A stretch of DNA of 5,808 nt from assembly GCA_946480995.1 (NCBI GenBank), contig CAMLMF010000186.1:1-5808 (forward strand), written 5' to 3'. Position 1 is the first letter of the stretch. Every line of letters begins with the position of its first letter. The DNA is from an uncultured Bdellovibrio sp. (GTDB taxonomy: Bacteria > Bdellovibrionota > Bdellovibrionia > Bdellovibrionales > Bdellovibrionaceae). Position numbers and translations under genes: made by a program. Below the pieces are notes generated by a model. The model was given only the letters and a program-made list of their open reading frames with translations, had not been told where the DNA came from and did not search any database. Of the stretch, positions 1-4,711 are shown piece by piece.

Positions 1-421
1 TTAGAGCAAGAATGTCATAGCTAAGATAAGCTGTCGCGTTCGTTGTCGTTAAAGCAACGCGCGTGTGTCTTAGCGTTTTGCCACCTTTTTCGAATTTTTC
101 TTCTTCGCTAACAAAAGACTTGGTCATGTCGCTGGCGTATTCAGATTTAACTGAAAATGTGCCGGCAGAGGAAGCTTCCGTTACTTTCCATTGATTGCTA
201 AAGTCTGCAAAAAAAAGCGTATTTGAAAAAGGCCCTGGCGTCATCGAAGCAGAGTTTGATGGCGATATAGTCACTGCATTGTTCTTAACTTTGACTTGAA
301 TCGTGAGCGGACATTCTTCGTGATTTTTAGAGACGAGATCGTAACGTGAAGTCGTTGCATTGGCCAAAGTTACTGAACCGAAAAGAGCTGAGATAACAAA
401 GGTAACGATTGATTTCTTCAT
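1..421 (-). CDS. Secreted protein of unknown function (3' end beyond the window)
   Basis: I do not recognise this protein. The reading frame opens at ATG 421 and stays open for 140 codons to the left edge; the next codon begins with A, so the gene continues outside the window. An AAGGAG ribosome site at 434-429 lies seven bases before the ATG, which makes this the best-supported start in the window. Residues 1-22 form a classic signal peptide: MKK, a hydrophobic core, then a likely cut after Ala-Asn-Ala. The visible mature part is polar, rich in Ser, Thr and Lys, has one Cys (residue 37) and alternating residues that suggest beta structure; no family motif is visible. The likely location is periplasm, outer membrane or outside the cell. 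A run of eight A's on the plus strand (209-216) lies inside the gene, but the frame reads sensibly on both sides. Confidence 0.85.
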   Translation of the reverse strand, partial: MKKSIVTFVISALFGSVTLANATTSRYDLVSKNHEECPLTIQVKVKNNAVTISPSNSASMTPGPFSNTLFFADFSNQWKVTEASSAGTFSVKSEYASDMTKSFVSEEEKFEKGGKTLRHTRVALTTTNATAYLSYDILAL

Positions 422-428
422 AAAAAAA

Positions 429-434
429 CTCCTT
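429..434 (-). promoter_or_regulatory. Shine-Dalgarno site of the secreted-protein gene
   Basis: Read on the minus strand this is AAGGAG, separated from ATG 421 by seven bases (a T run then A). It is the only strong, normally spaced ribosome site among the minus-strand genes here and fixes the start at 421. Confidence 0.75.
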
Positions 435-464
435 GAATGCGAGGGAGCTTATCATGAGTTTGAA

Positions 465-494
465 AAAATATTTTGTTATTTATGTGTAAGGCAA
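465..494 (-). promoter_or_regulatory. Possible promoter of the secreted-protein gene
   Basis: On the minus strand TTGCCT (494-489) is followed after 18 bases by TATTTT (470-465). Each hexamer matches four of six consensus positions for a housekeeping sigma factor. A start near 458 would give a leader of about 37 bases that contains the AAGGAG site. The same TTGCCT hexamer recurs before the genes starting at 1154 and 1857. The region is AT-rich, so a chance match is quite possible. Confidence 0.35.
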
Positions 495-519
495 AAAAAT
501 TACTGTCTAAAGATTAGAC
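493..519 (-). terminator. Weak rho-independent terminator candidate after the Yip1-like gene
   Basis: On the minus strand a six-pair stem GTCTAA / TTAGAC (519-514 with 510-505) closes a three-base loop. Five bases further on come seven T's (499-493). Orientation and place suit termination of the gene ending at 579. The stem is AT-rich and the T run is slightly displaced, so it would be a weak terminator. It overlaps the putative -35 of the next gene. Confidence 0.35.
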
Positions 520-535
520 GTTTCGAGCGTTTCGA
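519..535. repeat. Tandem CGTTTCGA direct repeat
   Basis: CGTTTCGA occurs at 519-526 and again at 528-535, a nine-base period. The second copy overlaps the left arm of the larger hairpin at 527-561. It lies in the 157-base gap between two minus-strand genes and could be an operator or part of a structured 3' end. No known regulator is implied. Confidence 0.4.
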
Positions 536-561
536 AATCACAAGTTGTCACTTGGAAACGC
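527..561 (-). other. Two-part hairpin in the 3' region of the Yip1-like gene
   Basis: GCGTTTC (527-533) and GAAACGC (555-561) are perfect seven-base inverted repeats. Inside them CAAGT (541-545) and ACTTG (550-554) form a second stem with a four-base loop, directly stacked on the outer stem on one side and with a seven-base bulge (534-540) on the other. On the minus strand it begins 17 bases after the stop codon at 579 and lies just before the weak terminator. It may stabilise the 3' end or help stop transcription. Confidence 0.4.
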
Positions 562-578
562 TGTCGGTAAGAGTCGGC

Positions 579-1154
579 TTAGCCAAGACGTTCGAGTCGT
601 GAAATATCAATTCGATTCCACAGCCATAGAATGAAAACGATACCGAAAAGAATGGTCACTAGGCGGATTGAGCGACGCTTTTCCATTTGGAAATTTTCAG
701 TCAAACCCACTGCCATCAAAAGGGCCGTGAAAGCGAAACCCACTAAAGTGATCGGTGGAATCAATTCAGAGCCTACTTGGAAAATAAAAAAGGGAATATT
801 GGCGAAGAGCACCAGTGTGAAGATCTTGCGCAGCGAACACGTCCGCTTTTCATACACTTGAAAGTAATAATAAATAAAAAGCGAGCCGATAAATGTGGTC
901 GTAATTCCCACAAGGGGAGAAATAATAATTCCACCCATCACCCGGAAAAAGTTGGGTGGAACAAGGCCCGTGATGACTCCGGAAACCATCGATACGACAA
1001 TCACTGTGATCAACAAAACAGTCCAGCTCCAGTCGGGCAGGTGTTTGATTTTTTCGACGGGGTGGCGCAGATAGTTTGCGATGTAATTAAAAACTTCGCG
1101 CGTGGTTTCTAGGTGAGGTGAATTCTTGGGTGTGACATCTCTGTAGTCGTTCAT
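579..1154 (-). CDS. Yip1-family-like integral membrane protein
   Basis: A 191-residue inner-membrane protein. A polar N-terminus of about 40 residues is followed by five hydrophobic segments at roughly 44-64, 74-98, 111-128, 131-151 and 163-180, then a short basic tail. Short N-terminus, five helices and small loops resemble the Yip1 domain family (Pfam YIP1), which is common in bacteria but of unknown biochemical role there; the assignment rests on topology and overall look, not on a diagnostic motif. The start is forced to ATG 1154 or later, because an in-frame TGA lies 15 bases upstream at 1169-1167. No Shine-Dalgarno sequence precedes it; a promoter-like element ends six bases before the ATG. 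It lies 37 bases after the hydrolase-like gene and may share its transcript. Confidence 0.85.
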   Translation of the reverse strand: MNDYRDVTPKNSPHLETTREVFNYIANYLRHPVEKIKHLPDWSWTVLLITVIVVSMVSGVITGLVPPNFFRVMGGIIISPLVGITTTFIGSLFIYYYFQVYEKRTCSLRKIFTLVLFANIPFFIFQVGSELIPPITLVGFAFTALLMAVGLTENFQMEKRRSIRLVTILFGIVFILWLWNRIDISRLERLG

Positions 1155-1160
1155 GTGTTT

Positions 1161-1189
1161 ATTGCATCACTGACCAAAGTATTAGGCAA
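1161..1189 (-). promoter_or_regulatory. Promoter predicting a leaderless mRNA for the Yip1-like gene
   Basis: On the minus strand TTGCCT (1189-1184), a 17-base spacer, then TGCAAT (1166-1161) preceded by TGA, which supplies a TGN extended -10. The -10 ends six bases before ATG 1154, so the usual +1 position falls on the A of the start codon. No ribosome site is present in the 37-base gap. Both hexamers match four of six consensus positions. Confidence 0.45.
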
Positions 1190-1191
1190 GA

Positions 1192-1857
1192 TCAATCCTC
1201 GCGCAGATCCATTTCCGCTAAGGTTTGGGCTCGTTGCAAAAGCACTAAGCCATTGGCGATCGCAGTCTTGGGAACGGCCCCCAGGGTACTTAAAGAGGGG
1301 CTGACTTTTTGGCGCAGCATTTTTGTATGCAGGTGATAAGTTAGGCGCATAAAAAACGATGGATGCGGGCCGGGCTGACACAAAACTTCGCCCAGCGGCA
1401 AGGGGAATGCAGAAAGGCCCCCCTTCTGGCGTGGGTGTTCGGGGCCGTGGATTTCTGTCAGGCTTTGGATCGCTGAGGATCTGTGTTGGCGAAGCAAATC
1501 GGTAAACTCTGTCAGAGTATTACTGTCCATCATCAAGTGAAAGTGTCGGCCTAGGCTTTCTTGTTGTTCTAAGAACTGTGCAAGGCGCTGGCGACGTTGT
1601 TCGGGGGACTTCCAGGGAAGGTGCAGGGTGAAGACCTCATAGCCGTGCTCGGCCAGGAAGGGTGTATAGGTATTCCAGTAAGACTTAAAATAAAAAAGGG
1701 AGCGATGGCCGGTGACAAAAAGTACGGGCCAACGGGTCAGAAGGCAATTCGGTTTTAATTCAAAAGGCAGATCTTGGCGGGCGCGGGCTTGGTTAGAAAA
1801 AAGAGCCAAGCCGAGCAGAAAAACTAAAAGGCAAAGAATGAATAAGATGAAGTCCAC
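1192..1857 (-). CDS. Membrane-anchored alpha/beta-hydrolase-like protein with degenerate active site
   Basis: A 221-residue protein starting at GTG 1857. Residues 3-20 are a hydrophobic segment with no positive charge before it and several Arg after it, so it is either a signal anchor or an unusual signal peptide (possible cut after Ala-Arg-Ala at 27). Residues 43-82 resemble the first strands of secreted lipases: VLFVTG stands where these have VLLVHG, then YW, then a GY-V-LP stretch. At the expected nucleophile elbow the sequence is MDSNT (110-114) instead of G-x-S-x-G, so a Ser (112) may persist while both glycines are lost. I see no convincing catalytic Asp or His beyond it. At 221 residues it is shorter than typical lipases (about 280-320). 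It may be a pseudoenzyme or a binding protein. The gene starts seven bases after the preceding stop codon; an in-frame stop upstream leaves GTG 1857 as the only sensible start. Confidence 0.75.
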   Translation of the reverse strand: MDFILFILCLLVFLLGLALFSNQARARQDLPFELKPNCLLTRWPVLFVTGHRSLFYFKSYWNTYTPFLAEHGYEVFTLHLPWKSPEQRRQRLAQFLEQQESLGRHFHLMMDSNTLTEFTDLLRQHRSSAIQSLTEIHGPEHPRQKGGLSAFPLPLGEVLCQPGPHPSFFMRLTYHLHTKMLRQKVSPSLSTLGAVPKTAIANGLVLLQRAQTLAEMDLRED

Positions 1858-1863
1858 GTCCCC

Positions 1864-1893
1864 ATTATAGGGACGTAGTTATGCGAAAGGCAA
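1864..1893 (-). promoter_or_regulatory. Perfect TATAAT promoter overlapping the upstream stop codon
   Basis: On the minus strand TTGCCT (1893-1888), an 18-base spacer, then TATAAT (1869-1864). The -10 contains the TAA stop codon (1867-1865) of the barrel-like gene. Exactly six bases (GGGGAC) separate it from GTG 1857, so transcription would start at or next to the start codon. GGGGA could act as a ribosome site on a read-through transcript, but it lies only one base from GTG, which is too close for normal use. Confidence 0.5.
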
Positions 1894-2530
1894 AGTCAAA
1901 GGAGTTTTTATCCGCAGTGCGATTGACGATCGCAGATTTTGCACTGGCTTCAGCACCAATGGAAAGGTTTCTATGTACCTGCGCGGAAAACCCTGTCGAA
2001 ATCACTAGCGACGGAGTGACCTCGTCGACATCAATAGAGCGAGTGGGGTCCACGAAGCGCAGAAAGCGATTCGAAAGGCCCGAGCTGATAGAATAATTCC
2101 AGATAGATTGAAGGCGGTTGGTGTAACCAATTTTTAAATCGACTTCGCGCAAAGTCAGTTCTTCGCTGCCTGATGACGTCAGGCCGTAATTTCTGAACAC
2201 ACCTTCGCTGTACCAGTTGGGTGAAAAAAGATCCATGCCTACAGACAGTTGGATTCCACTAGCGTGGCGATTGAAGTTTTGCTGTTGTGTGGAAATATTG
2301 CTGAAGGTGTTGGCGTAACCGATCCCCGCATGAATGCGCGTGGCATCTAATGAATCATTATGGCTGCGGGCCATGGTTTTCTTTTTTGCGCTGAGCTCAT
2401 TGAGCAGATCATCATAGCTGACTTCTTCATATTCAGAAGCGCTAGAGGCCGGGGCAGCCTGGACCAAAGTTGAAGCACCAAAGAGTGCGGCGACAATAAG
2501 GACGATTTGAAGCGTTTTTTTGTTTTGCAT
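1865..2530 (-). CDS. Exported small outer-membrane beta-barrel-like protein
   Basis: A 221-residue protein with a clear signal peptide: basic n-region, hydrophobic core at about 8-20, likely cut after Val-Gln-Ala at 25. Residues 33-60 are acidic then Lys-rich and probably helical. From about 63 to the end come seven or eight stretches of alternating hydrophobic and polar residues separated by short turns, for example around 66-76, 92-101, 128-138, 143-153, 172-182, 189-198 and 211-219, as in a small outer-membrane barrel. The C-terminus is Leu after FAFRITTS, an imperfect version of the terminal aromatic barrel signal. I cannot name a family. ATG 2530 is supported by the signal peptide; AGGA upstream is only one base away, too close for a normal ribosome site. 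The next gene begins seven bases after its stop, suggesting one operon. Confidence 0.85.
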   Translation of the reverse strand: MQNKKTLQIVLIVAALFGASTLVQAAPASSASEYEEVSYDDLLNELSAKKKTMARSHNDSLDATRIHAGIGYANTFSNISTQQQNFNRHASGIQLSVGMDLFSPNWYSEGVFRNYGLTSSGSEELTLREVDLKIGYTNRLQSIWNYSISSGLSNRFLRFVDPTRSIDVDEVTPSLVISTGFSAQVHRNLSIGAEASAKSAIVNRTADKNSFDFAFRITTSL

Positions 2531-2536
2531 ATCCTG

Positions 2537-2545
2537 ATTCTAGCA
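2537..2545 (-). promoter_or_regulatory. Extended -10 promoter predicting a leaderless mRNA for the barrel-like gene
   Basis: On the minus strand TGC (2545-2543) followed by TAGAAT (2542-2537) forms an extended -10. Six bases separate it from ATG 2530, so +1 would fall on the start codon. No good -35 lies 16-18 bases upstream, which is tolerated with an extended -10. The second TAGAAT copy at 2583-2578 is an alternative that would leave a leader of about 40 bases but no ribosome site. Confidence 0.45.
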
Positions 2546-2594
2546 GGCCTTTGTCATTTTTCATAAATTCATCTTTCATTCTAGACCACGGATT

Positions 2595-2603
2595 TGGCAC
2601 AAT
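2595..2603 (+). promoter_or_regulatory. Possible extended -10 promoter for the Cys-motif membrane gene
   Basis: TGG (2595-2597) then CACAAT (2598-2603), a four-of-six -10 match, ends six bases before ATG 2610. No Shine-Dalgarno sequence is visible. A competing reading is TTGTCA (2551-2556, five of six to the -35 consensus), a 17-base spacer and TTTCAT (2574-2579), which would give a leader of about 24 bases. The sequence alone does not decide between them. Confidence 0.35.
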
Positions 2604-2609
2604 ATCAGT

Positions 2610-3050
2610 ATGTTCTCACTCTTTCGCAAACGCCATAATTGTTACTGCGCTTTCTGTAAAAGTCCGCGCCGTATTTATCGTAAAAAGAATATTTCTTTTT
2701 TGAATATCATCGGCAGCGCCTTAGCTGGCGTGGTTTTTATGTTCGCGCTGTGGCAGCAATATGATCCGCGCGCTATCATTGCGTTTGTTGTTTGTTTAGC
2801 CATTTCAGAAGTTTTTGTGAAGATCCGTTGGCGCTTGTCTGTGGTCTGTCGTCAATGTGGATTTGATCCGGTTTTATATCTTAAAGATCCCGAGGCTGCG
2901 GCAGCAAAGGTGAAAGATCAATTGGTCGTACGTCAGCAGGATCCTAAGTATTTATTGTCCAAGCCCTTAAATTTGCCAGCTATTCCAGCAGAGAAAGCGA
3001 AAGCTTTACAGAGCAAAGGAAAAGGTCGCTTAGTCTCTCGCTCTATATGA
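2610..3050 (+). CDS. Two-helix membrane protein with split Cys-x2-Cys (zinc-ribbon-like) motifs
   Basis: A 146-residue protein I cannot name. The N-terminus is basic and holds Cys 11, 13 and 16 (CYCAFC). Two hydrophobic segments follow at about 28-48 and 53-71, joined by a very short loop, then Cys 80 and 83 (CRQCG) and a basic, polar tail of some 60 residues. The positive-inside rule puts both ends, and so both Cys pairs, in the cytoplasm, where CAFC and CRQC could form one zinc site across the base of a helical hairpin. This layout resembles small membrane proteins with rubredoxin-like knuckles; the role is unknown. No ribosome site precedes ATG 2610. The glycosyltransferase gene starts 45 bases downstream with no terminator between, so the two are probably co-transcribed. 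Confidence 0.85.
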   Translation: MFSLFRKRHNCYCAFCKSPRRIYRKKNISFLNIIGSALAGVVFMFALWQQYDPRAIIAFVVCLAISEVFVKIRWRLSVVCRQCGFDPVLYLKDPEAAAAKVKDQLVVRQQDPKYLLSKPLNLPAIPAEKAKALQSKGKGRLVSRSI

Positions 3051-3095
3051 GCAAATGATTGCCTTCACGACGTCTTTATGACAGTTTGAAGAGGC

Positions 3096-3791
3096 ATGAA
3101 AACACTGATCGTGATCCCGACTTATAATGAAAAAGAAAATATCCAAACTATTGTGCCGGCCGTTTTAGCACAAGGGTTGGGCGTTGATATCCTGGTTGTT
3201 GATGACAACTCTCCGGATGGAACGGGCGCGATCGTGCGTGAAATGCAAAAAAGCATCCCGCAGTTGCACCTGTTGTCTCGTCCAGGCAAGCAAGGCTTGG
3301 GAAAAGCTTATATCGCGGGGTTTCGTTGGGGGATCGATCATGGTTATGAGGCGATCACTGAAATGGATGCCGATTTTTCTCATCGTCCAGAGGATTTAGG
3401 ACCCCTTTTAAAGAAACTTGAAAGCAACGATTTTGCTGTGGGTTCGCGCTATATTGAGGGCGGCCGCACGGTGAATTGGGGCCTTATGCGTAAGATTATT
3501 TCCCGCGGTGGCGGTATTTATGCGCGTCTGATTTTGGGTTTTCCACTGAATGATTGGACAGGTGGATTTAATGCGTGGAAAAAAGAAGTGCTTTTAGGCA
3601 TTGATTTAGCCACGGTGGAATCGAACGGTTACAGTTTCCAAATCGAATTAAAGTACAAAGCTATGAAAAAAGGCTTTAAAGGCGCGGAGTCGCCGATTGT
3701 TTTTGAAGATCGTCGTGTCGGACAAAGCAAAATGTCATTGAAGATTGTTATAGAGGCTTTTTATCGTGTATGGATTATGCGTTTTAAATAG
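3096..3791 (+). CDS. Polyprenol-phosphate mannosyltransferase-like glycosyltransferase (GT2, Dpm1-like)
   Basis: A 231-residue soluble GT-A enzyme of family 2. Visible motifs in order: PTYNE (8-12), DDNSPDGT (36-43), GLGKAY (67-72), the metal-binding DxD in MDADFSH (90-96), GSRY (116-119), DWTGGF (153-158) and FEDRRVGQSKM (203-213). This is the pattern of dolichyl/polyprenyl-phosphate mannose synthases, which transfer mannose from GDP-mannose to a polyprenyl phosphate at the cytoplasmic face. There is no C-terminal membrane segment, and the length suits the short catalytic-only form. A related sugar such as glucose cannot be excluded. GAGG lies only one base before ATG 3096, but the ATG sits exactly where the family begins. 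Its 3' end overlaps the next gene by 26 bases if GTG 3766 is used. Confidence 0.93.
   Translation: MKTLIVIPTYNEKENIQTIVPAVLAQGLGVDILVVDDNSPDGTGAIVREMQKSIPQLHLLSRPGKQGLGKAYIAGFRWGIDHGYEAITEMDADFSHRPEDLGPLLKKLESNDFAVGSRYIEGGRTVNWGLMRKIISRGGGIYARLILGFPLNDWTGGFNAWKKEVLLGIDLATVESNGYSFQIELKYKAMKKGFKGAESPIVFEDRRVGQSKMSLKIVIEAFYRVWIMRFK
3751..3756 (+). promoter_or_regulatory. Possible Shine-Dalgarno site inside the glycosyltransferase gene
   Basis: TAGAGG ends nine bases before GTG 3766. It supports the longer start for the SH3b-barrel gene and translational coupling with the glycosyltransferase. The bases are also coding, so the match may be chance. Confidence 0.4.
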
Positions 3792-4695
3792 ACCTAAATT
3801 TCAAAGTGTCACATTCGTGCGAAGACCTGCTTTGTGGGGGGCTTCGCTGTCTTTATTTGTCCAGCTCTTTGTCCTTTTCTTCGCGTTCGTTCTTCCGACC
3901 CAGGCGTGGGCCCAAGCGCAGCGTGCGACCGTTGTTACCGATGGCGCTTTGGTGTATCAAGAAGCGGATTTCGATGCGCCTGTGATTCAAACCTTAAAGC
4001 GTGGAGGCATTTTTAATATCTCCACCGGCAAGCGCGGACCCTTTTATAAAATTCGTTTAAAGCCCGGCACGGTCGGATGGATTGCTGACACGGATGTGCG
4101 TATAGGGGCGATTAAGCTCGCGGCCCCGGCTCAGGACAAGAAGGTCTCTGAAAAATCTGACGAAAAAAACAAACGCAAAAAACCTTTCTTTGCTACCCGG
4201 TATCGCGGCCCTTCTTTAGATTATATTTACTTTACGGAAGACACTTTGGGGAAAGAGCGTTCCGATTCGCTGTTATTTTATGGAATGAAGTTCGCGGGTT
4301 TTAACACGGTGATGGATGGCGAGATTTACACCGAAGGAAATATCTTATTTCATGTTGGGGCTCCTGGTTACTATTCAGGTATCACCAAGCGTGGTGCAGA
4401 CGGTTTTATTTTTATCACGAATTTTCTTTTTCAAACGGTCTTGCCACAAAGCAAAGTGCATTTGTTTTATTATGGTTTTGGGCCGATGTTTAAATATTCG
4501 CACTACACTTTAGAGGTTCCGCAAAATGCAACCTCTTCGTTAAGTTATTCAGCAGATGAAATGCACTTGGGTGCGGTGATTAACTTAGGAATAGCATTTC
4601 GCATGGGTCCGACCTCTTTGCGTGCCGATGCGAAATATTATTGGGAAAAAACCAAGTATTATGGCCTGGGTTTAAACTTAGGCTGGGAATTCTAA
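3766..4695 (+). CDS. Exported SH3b-domain plus outer-membrane beta-barrel fusion protein
   Basis: A 309-residue protein. A signal peptide has its hydrophobic core at about 24-43 and a likely cut after Ala-Trp-Ala at 49. Residues 54-113 look like a bacterial SH3 domain: a V-x-x-L-x-x-x-x-x-x-A-P-V-I pattern, an L-x-x-G turn and the closing G-W-I. A Lys-rich linker (about 122-140) leads to alternating beta stretches to the end. The C-terminus, YGLGLNLGWEF, fits the outer-membrane barrel signal: terminal Phe with hydrophobic residues at every second position. SH3b domains often bind peptidoglycan or periplasmic partners, so the protein may link barrel and cell wall; this is inference. Two starts are possible: GTG 3766, with TAGAGG upstream, giving a 49-residue signal region, or GTG 3817 (residue 18), which gives a normal-length signal beginning with Arg-Arg but no ribosome site. 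The partner or cargo is unknown. Confidence 0.85.
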   Translation: MYGLCVLNRPKFQSVTFVRRPALWGASLSLFVQLFVLFFAFVLPTQAWAQAQRATVVTDGALVYQEADFDAPVIQTLKRGGIFNISTGKRGPFYKIRLKPGTVGWIADTDVRIGAIKLAAPAQDKKVSEKSDEKNKRKKPFFATRYRGPSLDYIYFTEDTLGKERSDSLLFYGMKFAGFNTVMDGEIYTEGNILFHVGAPGYYSGITKRGADGFIFITNFLFQTVLPQSKVHLFYYGFGPMFKYSHYTLEVPQNATSSLSYSADEMHLGAVINLGIAFRMGPTSLRADAKYYWEKTKYYGLGLNLGWEF

Positions 4696-4711
4696 GGCGT
4701 TTGTTTTTTTT
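4664..4711 (+). terminator. Weak terminator candidate at the convergent gene ends
   Basis: On the plus strand GCCTGGG (4664-4670) pairs with CTTAGGC (4677-4683), with two G-U pairs and a six-base loop. An alternative stem is CTTAG (4677-4681) with CTAAG (4692-4696). A run of eight T's follows at 4704-4711, seven bases after the second stem. All of this lies inside coding sequence of one or other converging gene. The stems are weak, so efficiency is doubtful. Confidence 0.3.

Larger units (their letters stand above)
2531..2609. promoter_or_regulatory. Divergent intergenic region with repeated CTAGAAT
   Basis: This 79-base gap separates the leftward and rightward gene groups and must hold promoters for both. 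ATTCTAG (CTAGAAT on the minus strand) occurs twice, at 2537-2543 and 2578-2584, 41 bases apart; each copy contains TAGAAT, a five-of-six -10 match for leftward transcription. A regulator binding here could act on both groups. No terminator-like hairpin is present. Confidence 0.5.

Noticed and set aside
209..216. Run of eight A's as a possible frameshift or phase-variation site
   Set aside because: The frame is open and protein-like on both sides, and a homopolymer of eight in an AT-rich stretch is not strong evidence for slippage.
360..602. An 80-residue plus-strand frame
   Set aside because: It runs antisense through the signal-peptide region of the gene starting at 421 and through the promoter gap. 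It lacks a ribosome site and its composition is not protein-like.
777..1112. Plus-strand frames of 111 and 76 residues opposite the Yip1-like gene
   Set aside because: They are antisense to a clear five-helix membrane protein and are made of low-complexity charged residues, as expected for the complement of hydrophobic codons.
1151..1381. A 76-residue minus-strand frame overlapping the end of the hydrolase-like gene, considered as a frameshifted C-terminus
   Set aside because: It carries no hydrolase motif (no catalytic Asp or His context), and the main frame continues without disturbance to 1192. It looks like a shadow frame.
1864..1866. ATG on the minus strand overlapping the stop codon (TAATG) as start of the hydrolase-like gene
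   Set aside because: This frame ends at a stop codon after about 13 codons, so the long frame must start at GTG 1857.
2535..2584. Insertion-sequence ends or target duplication suggested by the repeated ATTCTAG
   Set aside because: The copies are only seven bases long, direct rather than inverted, and no transposase lies nearby; promoter elements explain them better.
3165..3399. Frames on both strands inside the glycosyltransferase gene
   Set aside because: The glycosyltransferase frame holds all family motifs across this stretch; the others are shadows.
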